A stretch of 64,000 nucleotides of DNA from an uncultured Lachnospiraceae bacterium (GCA_947243855.1 CAMXIK010000002.1:1-64000); one strand, 5' to 3'. Counted from the first letter of the stretch, positions 36,515-45,127 are shown. Program-made: numbers and translations. Notes: generated from the sequence alone by a model not told the origin.

Positions 36515-37558
36515 TTACTCTTCCGATTGCTGCGGGAACAGGCAGTCCGCAAAACGCTGTGCCAGAAGCTCCCTTCCCGCGTCGTTAAAGTGAATGTAGT
36601 CCGTCATGTAATCGAGATAGTTGTCCTCGTTGACGGAACCGTAAAAATTGTCGATAAAGGAAACGCTCACATCCATGGTGGCGTCAAGTTCTTTCTGTAA
36701 ATAATGGCTCAATGTGCCGTGCCCCAGATCGGCGCGGTCGCCGTTTTGGAAGTTCCCGTTTTCGTCTATGCTGTGGCAGAAGGTGTGGGACATCACTACG
36801 ATCCGAATGTGGGGGTAGGCCTCCTGAATCGCTTTCACGCCCGAACGCAGCGCGCCGGTATAGGTGATTTCCGCATAGGGCGCGTTAGGATCGTCGCAGG
36901 GACGTTTGTTGACGTAGTCGCTGCCGTCGTACATGACGCAGATCATATCCACATTGTTCATATCCAATTCCGAGAGCATCTGCGCCGTCTTGGCAAAGTT
37001 CTCGTCGTAGCTGTAGGACGCCGCCGTCTTCATCAACTCAAAATCCCCGTTTGCCAGACTTTTCGCCACATAGGAGAAGGAGAAGGCATCCAGGATGTAG
37101 CCGTCGTTGTAGGAGGCAAACTGAGCCGCCATGGTGGTTCCTGTGAAGGAGCCGTTGTAGACCGTAGCGCCTGTTTTTTTGGCGATCTGCTGTGCAAGAC
37201 CGTTTTCGCCCAGTTCAAGGGAGAAGGGATCGTCGCCCAGACACAGGATGGTAGTCACACCGTCGTCCACATAGCCTTCGCGCTTGTCCGGAGCGAGAGG
37301 AATCAGGTTGTCCAGAACTTCGATATCAAAATCCGTCTCCGCTGCGTCCGGAATGTCCTCGGGAGGCGTGCCTTTGTTCCAACGATAGAGGCGGTAAGCG
37401 GAGAAACCGATAACGAATACAATAGCAGCTAATAGAATCAGGTTGAGGTTTAGGCGGAACCCGCCTTTTTTTTCATGGCCATCTTTTTCGTCTGCCAGAT
37501 CTGTCATATCTTCCGCGTCTGTATCCTGCAAGATATCTTTTTCTTCGTTTTTACTCAT
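36515..37558 (-). CDS. SGNH-hydrolase homologue lacking the catalytic serine
   Basis: A 347-residue protein with an acidic cytoplasmic tail, one membrane helix (about 37-56) and an extracytoplasmic SGNH-like domain. It matches the active enzyme at 14444 in layout and blocks, but the nucleophile motif reads CLGDDPFS, with Asp110 where Ser is expected, and the Asn block reads YDGSDY instead of YGVNDF. The Gly block (SFTGTT) and the Asp-His block (DYIHF) are kept. It is therefore probably not a normal hydrolase; binding, scaffolding or a regulatory role is more likely. It is a single-gene unit, with an AAAGGA site before the ATG. Confidence 0.72.
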   Translation of the reverse strand: MSKNEEKDILQDTDAEDMTDLADEKDGHEKKGGFRLNLNLILLAAIVFVIGFSAYRLYRWNKGTPPEDIPDAAETDFDIEVLDNLIPLAPDKREGYVDDGVTTILCLGDDPFSLELGENGLAQQIAKKTGATVYNGSFTGTTMAAQFASYNDGYILDAFSFSYVAKSLANGDFELMKTAASYSYDENFAKTAQMLSELDMNNVDMICVMYDGSDYVNKRPCDDPNAPYAEITYTGALRSGVKAIQEAYPHIRIVVMSHTFCHSIDENGNFQNGDRADLGHGTLSHYLQKELDATMDVSVSFIDNFYGSVNEDNYLDYMTDYIHFNDAGRELLAQRFADCLFPQQSEE

Positions 37559-37682
37559 AATTTGTAGAGATCCTTTCTTGATGCTGCGTCTTAGAAGCGC
37601 TTCTCACACAATTCTACTATGATTTTTCTTAAAAATCTACTGCTAAAAAATGAAGATTTTCGAAAGATTGCAAAAGATGGGT

Positions 37683-37732
37683 AAACAGAAATGGAGCGCG
37701 GTCCGAAATCTTTAGAAGTCAAACCACGCTCC
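37683..37732 (-). terminator. Probable terminator of the zinc-ribbon gene
   Basis: On the minus strand GGAGCGTGGT (37732-37723) can pair with ACCGCGCTCC (37702-37693) with one G-U pair and a 20-base loop, followed by ATTTCTGTTT. It lies 20 bp past the stop of the gene at 37752. Confidence 0.5.
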
Positions 37733-37751
37733 CTTTTCCCTGCCCATTGTA

Positions 37752-38075
37752 TCAAACGATTGATACGGCGTTTCCCACCGGATTCCGCTCAGAGGCGGTA
37801 TAGGAATGGATCGCCGGCTGCGCTAACTGCCGCTGCAGCTCTTTGTACCACTTGCTGTACTTGTACATCCGATATGTAGTGCTGAGGCGTTTGAGTTGTT
37901 CGTCATCGGCACAGCAGATGCAGAAGGATATCCTCTGCGATTCGTTCATGGATACATAATCCATGTAACTGAGTTTTAGCTCGGTAATCATTCCTCTACA
38001 TTTCGGGCAGAACTGTTTATGCCCGTTTAACATATGAACCCGCTGGCAACGCTTACAGTAGTGCATGTACATCAT
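37752..38075 (-). CDS. Small zinc-ribbon protein
   Basis: A 107-residue cytoplasmic protein. HYCKRCQRVH and QFCPKCRGM give two CxxC pairs about 15 residues apart, a zinc ribbon near the N-terminus; another CxCC follows near residue 53. The rest is basic with many Tyr and Arg. I do not know its function; such small ribbon proteins are often nucleic-acid binding or structural. It has its own promoter (38155-38128) and a probable terminator, and sits just before the start of the main polysaccharide operon on the other strand, so a regulatory role is possible but unproven. GGGGA precedes a cluster of ATGs; the exact start may be 38075, 38072 or 38066. Confidence 0.6.
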   Translation of the reverse strand: MMYMHYCKRCQRVHMLNGHKQFCPKCRGMITELKLSYMDYVSMNESQRISFCICCADDEQLKRLSTTYRMYKYSKWYKELQRQLAQPAIHSYTASERNPVGNAVSIV

Positions 38076-38127
38076 GAAAAATTCCCCTTTTCCACAATCT
38101 CTGTAAGTTAGACATTTGTCAGTTGCT

Positions 38128-38155
38128 ATTATATTGTGTCAGCTATATAGGGCAA
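38128..38155 (-). promoter_or_regulatory. Promoter for the zinc-ribbon gene
   Basis: On the minus strand TTGCCC (38155-38150) and a perfect TATAAT (38133-38128) are 16 bp apart, about 53 bp before the gene's ATG. Confidence 0.5.
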
Positions 38156-38166
38156 AGTCAAGCGGA

Positions 38167-38217
38167 TTACCGCAGAAAAGCCCGTAAAATATCGCGCAAT
38201 TACCGCGTATTTACCGC
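38167..38217 (+). repeat. Three phased TTACCGC direct repeats (possible operator)
   Basis: TTACCGC occurs at 38167-38173, 38200-38206 and 38211-38217. The start-to-start distances are 33 and 11 bp, so all sites face the same side of the helix. A partial copy (ATATCGC, 5 of 7) lies in phase at 38189. They sit between the two divergent promoters. Confidence 0.45.
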
Positions 38218-38307
38218 ATATTTCGCGTGCCGCGAGGGGAAAGAAGGAGGCATATGTCGATTTACATAAATTAACATAAAATAACGGCATGCGAAGCGAC
38301 ATAAATC

Positions 38308-38336
38308 TTGATATTAGGCTGTCCGTGTGCTACAAT
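38308..38336 (+). promoter_or_regulatory. Strong promoter of the main polysaccharide operon
   Basis: TTGATA (38308-38313) and TACAAT (38331-38336) are 17 bp apart, and TGC directly before the -10 adds an extended element. It lies about 90 bp before the GH25 gene and no other clear promoter is seen until 59504, so it may drive the block up to 59491. Confidence 0.7.
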
Positions 38337-38425
38337 ATTACAGAATTGTTAAAAAAACATGGTTTACATAAAGAAAAGGCAAAATGGAAGCGGCAGTCAA
38401 CCTGTAAATGGAGATGGAAGATACG

Positions 38426-41400
38426 ATGCAAAATAGGAAAAAAAGGAAACCGACGACGAAAAGTAAGCGTAAACAGGTGCGTTTTGAGGATCTGTTGGAG
38501 GACGATCGTTTTGATGATGAGGACTACGACACTGTGACCGGAGACACATTGGAATTTCTAAGTCTGGATGACGATATGATTGCGTCCTATTCCCGTTCTA
38601 ACCGCCGTTACGAGGAGGAAGACGACGAGGAGTATGAAGTAGACTATGAGGACGAGGATGACGAGGACTATGAAGCAGACTACGAGGACGAGGATGACGA
38701 GGACTATGAAGTAGACTACGAGGACGACGAAGAAGCAGACTACGAGGATGAAGATGACGACGAAGAAGTAGATTATGAGGATGAAGATGACGATGATGAT
38801 GTAGATTACGAGGACGACGAAGACGAGGACGACGAAGACTACGAAGATGAGGATTACGAGGACGACGAAGACTACGAAGACGAGGATTACGAGGACGACG
38901 AAGATTACGAAGATGAGGACTACGATGAGGACGACGGCTTCGCGGCCCGCCTGACGCAGTTTTTCAGCGAGATGAACGGCATGGATATGGCGGTGGCTGT
39001 GCTCGGTATTCTGGTGCTTGTGGGCGCTATTGTCACGGGCGGTATTTATGTGCATGCCAAGTCTACGGCAAAACAGGTGGCGGCTTTCGCCTCTGTCGGC
39101 GAAGAGATTGAGGGCGTTTCCGTGATCGGGGAAAGCGGATTGCTTGCAGTATCTGAGTCGGCAAAAATGGGAAACATGATCGACATAGAGGAAGAGGACC
39201 CGGAGCAGCAGGAGGAGCAGAAAGAAGAGGACGAAAACGGAGAAGTGTCGGTAGAGCTTCGTCTGACTTCCATTATGTCGGATTTGAAGATTAAGTTTGT
39301 TAATCAGAAGACGGGTAAGCTGATCGGAGGCGTGGCTTTTGAGGTGGAGGTTTCCGGGGCAAAGAGCTACACGCTCAAAGACGACGATAAGGACGGTGTG
39401 ATCTATCAGACGGATGTACCCGCTGGAAGCTACGACGTTAAGATGCTGCCGTTATCCGGGGACGCTGCGGAGAAATATAAGCTTCCGTCGGGCAGCAGTT
39501 CGGTGAAAGTCACAGACAAGATTGCCTATGAGAAAGTGGACGTGGCGGACGAGGTGAAGAGCGAGTCGGAAATCAATGTGGCCAAGGAGGAGGCCACCGT
39601 GCAGAATACGGTGGTAGAGTCGGCTTTGAAAGACACGGTCGAGTGGGTGGAATCCACCAAGACGCCTGTCGGGGGCGCCGACGAGGAGTTCGAGAAAGTG
39701 CCGTTGGAGAATATTGTGGACCCGTGGAAGACGACCAGCGCGTTTCGGAAGATGGTGAACGAGGGCATTGCGCCTCGAACCGAGACGCCTGATCCGGATC
39801 AAGGTGAGACTCCGGGTGACAACGACGGCGACGACAATGATGACGGCGACGACGATCAAGACGATGACAAGGATGACAATAATCAAGGCGGTGAGAAACC
39901 GGATAAACCAGACCCGGTAGACCCAGACCCGGTAGACCCTGATCCGGATAAGCCGAGCAGTGGTGATAGTACGAGTACGCCAAGCACGAGCAGCGGCAGT
40001 ACCAGTACGCCGAGCACGAGCAGCGGCAGCACGAGCACGCCAAGTACCAGCACGCCAAGCACGAGTACACCGAGCACGAGCACGCCAAGTACCAGCACGC
40101 CAAGCACGAGTACACCGAGCACGAGTACGCCAAGTACCAGCAGCGGCGGTAATTCAGGCGGCAATACCTCCACGCCAGCCCCTGATCTGGGTGCGAGCGC
40201 GAAGCCTTCGATTAAGGGGAACACTACGTTGGAGGTTGGCAAGAGCGAGCTGCTGAGCGTAGCGGTTGATAACGGAGCCAGCTTTTCCGTGGGGGATGAT
40301 TGGAAGAGCGCTGACGAAAAGGTCGCGAAGGTAGACAAGAAGGGTAAGGTGACGGCGATCGGTTCGGGCAGCACGAAGGTGACGGTTACGGTTAAAATCA
40401 CGACGGCTACGGGAAATAGAACCGAGAAACTTGAATGTACCGTGACGGTACAAGGCAAATACAAGAAAGTCGCCATTACCGGCCAAAATGTAGTCGGCCT
40501 CAACCAGACCATAACGCTGACGGCGAAATCAGATCCGGAAGGCGCCGAGATTATCTGGCAGAGCCATGACGAAAAATACGCCAAAGTGGACGAGAAGGGT
40601 GTGGTTACCGGCGTGAAGGAAGGCGAAGTCTACATTAGGGCGATGTGCAAGTCGGATCGGAACATTTACGCGGACCTCAAACTTACGGTCGGGAAAGCGG
40701 TGGACGGAACCGCGAAGTTAAAGGACAAGGACGGCAGCCAGCTTTACTACAAAAAAGACGGCAAGTATATAGAGGCAACCTTTCAAGATTACCTTGAGCA
40801 TAAGACCTTTTTCCGCAAGAGAAAAGACGCCTCCTACACGTATACCGGATGGCAGACCATCGACGGGCATTTGTACTATTTTGATAAAAACGGCAAGTAT
40901 GTGACGGGCGAGCAGGTGATCCAAGGCGCGAAATATACCTTTGGAAGCGACGGCAAGATGGCCAAAAGCTCCGGCACCATGGGAATCGACGTGTCGAAAC
41001 ATAACGGAAATATTGATTGGGAAGCGGTGAAAAATTCGGGCGTTTCCTATGTGATCATCCGCTGCGGTTACCGGGGGTATTCTACCGGCGTACTGGTGGA
41101 GGACCCTAAGTTTCGGAGCAACATCAAGGGCGCGAAAGCGGCCGGTTTGAAGGTGGGCGCATATTTCTTTAGTCAAGCGGTGAACGAGGTGGAGGCTGTG
41201 GAAGAGGCTTCCATGGCCATTGATCTGGTGAAAGGGTACGGACTCAATTACCCGCTCTTCCTCGATGTGGAGGGAAGCGGCGGCAGGGCCGACGGCATCA
41301 GCCGTGACACCAGAACGGCAGTCTGCAAGACCTTCTGCCAGACAGTGCAGAACTCCGGTATTTCTGCGGGCGTTTACGCGAACAAGACGTGGTTCACCGA

Positions 41401-41569
41401 GAAGATCAATACGGGAAGCCTGACCAACTATAAGCTGTGGCTGGCACAGTATGCAAGCCAGCCGACCTATACGGCCACCCGTTATGATTTGTGGCAGTAT
41501 TCTTCTAAAGGTAAGGTTAGCGGCATCAGCGGCAATGTAGATATGAATATTAGTTATGTAAACTATTGA
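38426..41569 (+). CDS. Membrane-anchored GH25 lysozyme with acidic cytoplasmic tail and Ig-like domains
   Basis: A 1047-residue peptidoglycan muramidase. Order: basic start, then a poly-acidic Asp/Glu/Tyr tract (about 60-170), one membrane helix (about 185-205), a SpaA-like beta domain (about 275-365), an Asp-rich linker, Pro-Asp repeats, STSTP repeats (about 512-575), two Big2-type Ig domains (about 590-757), a glucan-binding-type repeat (GWQTIDGHLYYFDKNGKYV), and a GH25 domain (850-1047). The GH25 acids appear in MGIDVSKHNG and FLDVEG, with WQYSS near the end. The acidic tract must lie in the cytoplasm. Starts at 38408 and 38414 are also in frame; GGAAG before ATG 38426 favours that one. 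It may open the wall for polymer attachment or hold the polymer machinery. Confidence 0.85.
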   Translation: MQNRKKRKPTTKSKRKQVRFEDLLEDDRFDDEDYDTVTGDTLEFLSLDDDMIASYSRSNRRYEEEDDEEYEVDYEDEDDEDYEADYEDEDDEDYEVDYEDDEEADYEDEDDDEEVDYEDEDDDDDVDYEDDEDEDDEDYEDEDYEDDEDYEDEDYEDDEDYEDEDYDEDDGFAARLTQFFSEMNGMDMAVAVLGILVLVGAIVTGGIYVHAKSTAKQVAAFASVGEEIEGVSVIGESGLLAVSESAKMGNMIDIEEEDPEQQEEQKEEDENGEVSVELRLTSIMSDLKIKFVNQKTGKLIGGVAFEVEVSGAKSYTLKDDDKDGVIYQTDVPAGSYDVKMLPLSGDAAEKYKLPSGSSSVKVTDKIAYEKVDVADEVKSESEINVAKEEATVQNTVVESALKDTVEWVESTKTPVGGADEEFEKVPLENIVDPWKTTSAFRKMVNEGIAPRTETPDPDQGETPGDNDGDDNDDGDDDQDDDKDDNNQGGEKPDKPDPVDPDPVDPDPDKPSSGDSTSTPSTSSGSTSTPSTSSGSTSTPSTSTPSTSTPSTSTPSTSTPSTSTPSTSTPSTSSGGNSGGNTSTPAPDLGASAKPSIKGNTTLEVGKSELLSVAVDNGASFSVGDDWKSADEKVAKVDKKGKVTAIGSGSTKVTVTVKITTATGNRTEKLECTVTVQGKYKKVAITGQNVVGLNQTITLTAKSDPEGAEIIWQSHDEKYAKVDEKGVVTGVKEGEVYIRAMCKSDRNIYADLKLTVGKAVDGTAKLKDKDGSQLYYKKDGKYIEATFQDYLEHKTFFRKRKDASYTYTGWQTIDGHLYYFDKNGKYVTGEQVIQGAKYTFGSDGKMAKSSGTMGIDVSKHNGNIDWEAVKNSGVSYVIIRCGYRGYSTGVLVEDPKFRSNIKGAKAAGLKVGAYFFSQAVNEVEAVEEASMAIDLVKGYGLNYPLFLDVEGSGGRADGISRDTRTAVCKTFCQTVQNSGISAGVYANKTWFTEKINTGSLTNYKLWLAQYASQPTYTATRYDLWQYSSKGKVSGISGNVDMNISYVNY
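38608..38934 (+). repeat. Low-complexity Asp/Glu/Tyr coding repeat
   Basis: Degenerate GAC/GAG/GAT/TAC triplets encode repeats such as YEVDYEDEDDEDYEADYED. Units of 21 to 33 bp recur with small changes, so the tract can expand or contract without frameshift. It codes for the cytoplasmic tail of the GH25 protein. Confidence 0.8.
39958..40146 (+). repeat. STSTP tandem coding repeat (15 bp unit)
   Basis: A run of STSTP units, with STSSG variants at the ends, forms a Ser/Thr/Pro linker. Nucleotide copies such as CCAAGTACCAGCACG are nearly identical, which favours slippage in multiples of 15 bp. The linker probably spans the cell wall. Confidence 0.8.
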
Positions 41570-41586
41570 TGGAGGCGGAAGAAAAG

Positions 41587-42666
41587 ATGAAAACTTATTT
41601 GGTAACAGGCGGTGCGGGCTTTATCGGCTCAAATTACATTCACTACATGTTCAAAAAGTATGGCGACGCGATTCGGATCATCAACGTGGACGCGCTGACC
41701 TACGCGGGTAATCCGGAAAACCTAAAGGAAGTGGAAAACCGGGAAAATTATACGTTTATCAAGGCGGATATCTGCGACAAAGAGGCCATTGCCAAGATTT
41801 TCGCGGAAAATGAAATTGACAGGGTGGTGCATTTTGCGGCGGAGAGCCATGTGGACAGAAGCATCAAAAATCCGGAGGTTTTCGTGCAGACCAACGTGCT
41901 GGGAACAGCGATGATGTTAAACTGTGCAAAGGCGGCATGGGAGCTGCCGGACGGCAGTTTTAAAGCGGATAAGAAGTTCCTGCATGTGTCCACCGACGAG
42001 GTATACGGGTCTTTGGAGGAGGACGGGGGGTATTTTTATGAGACGACGCCTTATGCGCCCCACAGCCCCTACTCGGCAAGCAAGGCGAGTTCGGATATGC
42101 TGGTGAAGGCCTATATGGACACTTACCATTTTCCGGCCAATATCACCAACTGTTCCAACAACTACGGGCCTTACCAGTTCCCGGAAAAATTGATTCCCTT
42201 GATTATCCACAATGCGCTGGCGGGAAAGAAGCTTCCTGTCTACGGCGACGGTAAAAACGTGCGCGACTGGCTCTACGTGGAGGATCACGCCAAGGCCATC
42301 GATATGGTGCAGGAGAAGGGGCGGCTGTTTGAGACCTATAACGTGGGCGGCCATAACGAGAAACAGAATATCGAGATTATCAAGATTATCATTGAGACCC
42401 TGCAGGAGATGCTTCCCGAAAATGATCCGAGAAAAGCCCTTGTCAGCGAGGATCTGATTACTTATGTGGAAGACCGCAAGGGACACGACAGGCGCTACGC
42501 GATTGCGCCCGATAAGATTCGCGAGGAGATCGGCTGGGAGCCGGAGACCATGTTTAAAGAGGGCATCCGCCGTACCATCGAGTGGTATTTTGCCCATGAG
42601 GAATGGATGGAGCATGTGACAAGCGGCGATTACCAGAAATATTACGAAGAGATGTACAATGTGTAA
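41587..42666 (+). CDS. rmlB: dTDP-glucose 4,6-dehydratase
   Basis: Second enzyme of dTDP-L-rhamnose synthesis, converting dTDP-glucose to dTDP-4-keto-6-deoxyglucose. The protein starts MKTYLVTGGAGFIGSNY with the NAD motif. HVSTDEVYG supplies the catalytic Thr-Asp-Glu and YSASK the Tyr and Lys of the short-chain dehydrogenase core. NNYGPYQFPEKLIPL and the 359-residue length are typical. I use ATG 41587; an in-frame ATG at 41569 overlaps the previous stop and would add six residues before the normal family start. rmlA and rmlC lie in the same block at 47734 and 49953. Confidence 0.95.
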   Translation: MKTYLVTGGAGFIGSNYIHYMFKKYGDAIRIINVDALTYAGNPENLKEVENRENYTFIKADICDKEAIAKIFAENEIDRVVHFAAESHVDRSIKNPEVFVQTNVLGTAMMLNCAKAAWELPDGSFKADKKFLHVSTDEVYGSLEEDGGYFYETTPYAPHSPYSASKASSDMLVKAYMDTYHFPANITNCSNNYGPYQFPEKLIPLIIHNALAGKKLPVYGDGKNVRDWLYVEDHAKAIDMVQEKGRLFETYNVGGHNEKQNIEIIKIIIETLQEMLPENDPRKALVSEDLITYVEDRKGHDRRYAIAPDKIREEIGWEPETMFKEGIRRTIEWYFAHEEWMEHVTSGDYQKYYEEMYNV

Positions 42667-42689
42667 AAAAGATATGGCAGAGGTATGTG

Positions 42690-45104
42690 ATGCTTGAATT
42701 CATAACAGGTGTGATCCTGATTCTCGTACCGGGCATACTGCCGGCATATGTGAAACAGCAAAGAGATAAGAAAGGCAATCGGTTTTCCGTAGCGGCGGAT
42801 ACGCTCTTGTTTGCCTTTCTTATTCTTGTCTGTACGGGCGGCGTGATCTCGCTGCTTTTCGGGGATAGGAAGCTGTCCCCGAAAAACAACCCCTATTTAC
42901 TGCTGTATGTTGTATGGCTGGTGACGGCCTACGGGTTATCGCTTTTCTTTGCGCTTCTTCAAAGGAAGCGTTTGGAAGCGGCGGCCGGAAGAAGGGCCTT
43001 GCTTTTTGGCACGGCTCTGTGGGCGGTTTTGCTTGTAGGTTTATGGTATGACGATTATGCGGCGGGACATGTGCGGATCAACGAAGTCTGCCCCTATAAT
43101 TTGACCTTGGCGTTGGATGGCGACGGAGAAGACAGCGATTATATCGAATTGTATAATCCTTCTTTCACGGCGGTGCCTCTTGGGGGTTTTTGCCTGACGG
43201 ACGGGGAGGGTGGAGAGAAAGGCCGTTCTCTGCCGGAAATCATGCTTGCGCCGCGTTCCTATCTGTTGTTGTTTGCGGATGGCAGCGGCAGAGGCTTGAC
43301 GGTATATGAACCCGAAGGAGAAGAAACTGTAGAGACCGCCATATATCTGGATTTTAAACTGCGAAAGCAGGGAGAGGCCGTGACGCTCTCGGATGGCGCG
43401 GGACGGGTGATCGACCGGGTGGAAATACCGCCGCTGGCGGCCGATGTGTCCTATGCCAGACTGGAAGACGGGTGGCATACCGTGAAAAACGGGACGCCGG
43501 GGGAGAGCAACGAGGGCCTTTCGCCGATTGTTCTTCCCACGCTGGAAGCCCCTGCTTTTTCGGTGAAAAGCGGTTTTTATGAAGAGCCTTTTCTTCTTTC
43601 GCTTGCGGCTGGCGAGGGCGAAACTATTTACTATACCACGGACGGAACTCAGCCAACGGCGGCTTCCCAACTCTATACGGAACCGATTTTGATAGAAGAC
43701 GCGTCCCATTCGGAAAATGTCTATGCCGCCATCACGGGCATTTCCAGAGACGGGGATTACAGCCCGAAGGATAAGATCGACAAGGGGACGCTTGTGCGGG
43801 CAATTAGCGTGAACGGTTCGGGGGAGGTCAGCAGGGCCGTATCGCAGATTTATTTTGTGGGATATGGGGAGAAGCCAGAGTACGACGGGATTCAAGTGCT
43901 GTCCATGGAGGCCGAACCGGAGGACTTTTTCTCGGAAGACAGAGGTATCTATATGCTGGGCGAAGACTATCAAAAGTGGGAGGCGTACCGGCAGGATATG
44001 GGCCATTCTTTTGAGGCTAACTATACTCACCCGGATAGGACGAAAGAACGGCGCGTCAAGGTGACGCTGTTTGACGGGGAAGGGAACTTTGCGGGCGAGG
44101 AGGAGATCGGGGTCAGAATCCGTGGCGGCGCTTCCAGAAACATGCGCCAGAAGGGATTTAATTTTTACGACAGAGAGGTGTACGGGGAGGATGTTCTCGG
44201 ACTTGGCGCAAAGATGCTGCGCACCTCCGGTTCCCTTGACACCAATGTGACTATGCTTCGCGATGTGTTTAACCAATCTCTTGTGGCGGAGGAAAGTCTC
44301 GACACACAGCCCGGCGAGCCATGTATCGTATTTTTGAACGGCGAATTTTGGGGACTGTATAATCTGCAGGCCCGGTACGGGGAAGAATACTATCGGGAAA
44401 AGTACGGAATCGAAGAGGACAACCTGATCGTGGTCAAGCGGGAGAGTCATGTTTCGGTGGGAGAGGAAGAAGACCTTGCGCTGTATCAGGAGCTTCTGGA
44501 CTATGCGAAGGAGAACGACTTGTCCCAGCCGGAACACTATGAGGCAATCGGGGAAATGATGGATATACAGAGCTTTATCGAGCAGTATTGCTTTGAAATT
44601 TACATCGGCAACTCGGATTGGCCGCTAAATAACGTGTGCTGCTGGCGTACCAGAGAGACGGATGAGAACAATCCTTATGCGGACGGCAGGTGGCGGTTTG
44701 GCGTGTACGACACCGACGAATCGACGGGGATCTATAAAGAAGGCATGTGCACGTATGATTCCAATCCGTTTACGGAGGAGGCCCATTGGGCGGGCAGTCC
44801 TTTTACCACCAAACTTATGTCTAATCTGCTTGCGAACGCGGAGTTCAGGCGGCAGTTTGAGCAGACCTTTACCGATATGAGAAAGAAAAACTTTGCGTAT
44901 CCGCAGGTTCATGATAAACTATATGAGATGGCGGCGCGCTATGAAAAACCCATGGTGAAAAGCTGGCATCGTTTTAACGACGGGATCTACACGGCGGACA
45001 CGTTTTGGGAAAATATTGCGGTTGTGGACGAGTTTTACAGGAAGCGCGCCGATTATGTGATTCCTTACTTTGAGGAGGCCATGAGAAGCTTTCTTGCAGA
45101 GTAA
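42690..45104 (+). CDS. CotH-kinase family protein with lamin-tail and chitobiase-like domains
   Basis: An 804-residue membrane-anchored protein. Four hydrophobic segments fill the first 125 residues. A lamin-tail domain follows (about 129-257, with INEVCPYNL and DYIELYNPS), then a chitobiase C-terminal-type domain (about 289-350, with YYTTDGTQPT), then a CotH kinase-like domain (about 450-790, with VRIRGGASRNMRQKGF, LRDVFNQSL and FLNGEFWGLYNLQ). CotH proteins are atypical kinases; the spore coat member phosphorylates other coat proteins. The segment layout places the catalytic part outside the membrane. Start ATG 42690 is chosen because it begins the first helix. It opens a module with a VTC polymerase and DUF4956. 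Confidence 0.85.
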   Translation: MLEFITGVILILVPGILPAYVKQQRDKKGNRFSVAADTLLFAFLILVCTGGVISLLFGDRKLSPKNNPYLLLYVVWLVTAYGLSLFFALLQRKRLEAAAGRRALLFGTALWAVLLVGLWYDDYAAGHVRINEVCPYNLTLALDGDGEDSDYIELYNPSFTAVPLGGFCLTDGEGGEKGRSLPEIMLAPRSYLLLFADGSGRGLTVYEPEGEETVETAIYLDFKLRKQGEAVTLSDGAGRVIDRVEIPPLAADVSYARLEDGWHTVKNGTPGESNEGLSPIVLPTLEAPAFSVKSGFYEEPFLLSLAAGEGETIYYTTDGTQPTAASQLYTEPILIEDASHSENVYAAITGISRDGDYSPKDKIDKGTLVRAISVNGSGEVSRAVSQIYFVGYGEKPEYDGIQVLSMEAEPEDFFSEDRGIYMLGEDYQKWEAYRQDMGHSFEANYTHPDRTKERRVKVTLFDGEGNFAGEEEIGVRIRGGASRNMRQKGFNFYDREVYGEDVLGLGAKMLRTSGSLDTNVTMLRDVFNQSLVAEESLDTQPGEPCIVFLNGEFWGLYNLQARYGEEYYREKYGIEEDNLIVVKRESHVSVGEEEDLALYQELLDYAKENDLSQPEHYEAIGEMMDIQSFIEQYCFEIYIGNSDWPLNNVCCWRTRETDENNPYADGRWRFGVYDTDESTGIYKEGMCTYDSNPFTEEAHWAGSPFTTKLMSNLLANAEFRRQFEQTFTDMRKKNFAYPQVHDKLYEMAARYEKPMVKSWHRFNDGIYTADTFWENIAVVDEFYRKRADYVIPYFEEAMRSFLAE

Positions 45105-45127
45105 GATCTGGAAAGAGGAGAAGAAAA

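Larger units (their letters stand above)
38076..38425 (+). other. Divergent regulatory region between zinc-ribbon gene and main operon
   Basis: This 350 bp stretch has no gene. It contains a minus-strand promoter (38128-38155), three phased TTACCGC repeats (38167-38217), a GC-rich patch with several CGCG steps, an AT-rich stretch and a strong plus-strand promoter (38308-38336). A leader of about 83 bases follows the predicted start site. The arrangement suggests controlled expression of the long operon. Confidence 0.6.

Noticed and set aside
38558-39055. 165-codon minus-strand frame rich in Val/Ile
   Set aside because: Reverse reading of the Asp/Glu/Tyr tract; hydrophobic only because GAC/GAG triplets read GTC/CTC on the other strand.
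39958-40146. Tandem repeat considered as a CRISPR array
   Set aside because: Units are 15 bp, contiguous, without spacers, and in frame inside a protein.
39883-40584. 233-codon minus-strand frame across the STSTP repeat
   Set aside because: Its GVLVL repeats are the reverse reading of the STSTP linker; the plus strand continues as one GH25 protein.
43041-44537. 498-codon open frame on the minus strand inside the CotH gene
   Set aside because: Shadow of the CotH frame: the sense strand has clear lamin-tail and CotH motifs, while the antisense product has no recognisable domain and no ribosome site.
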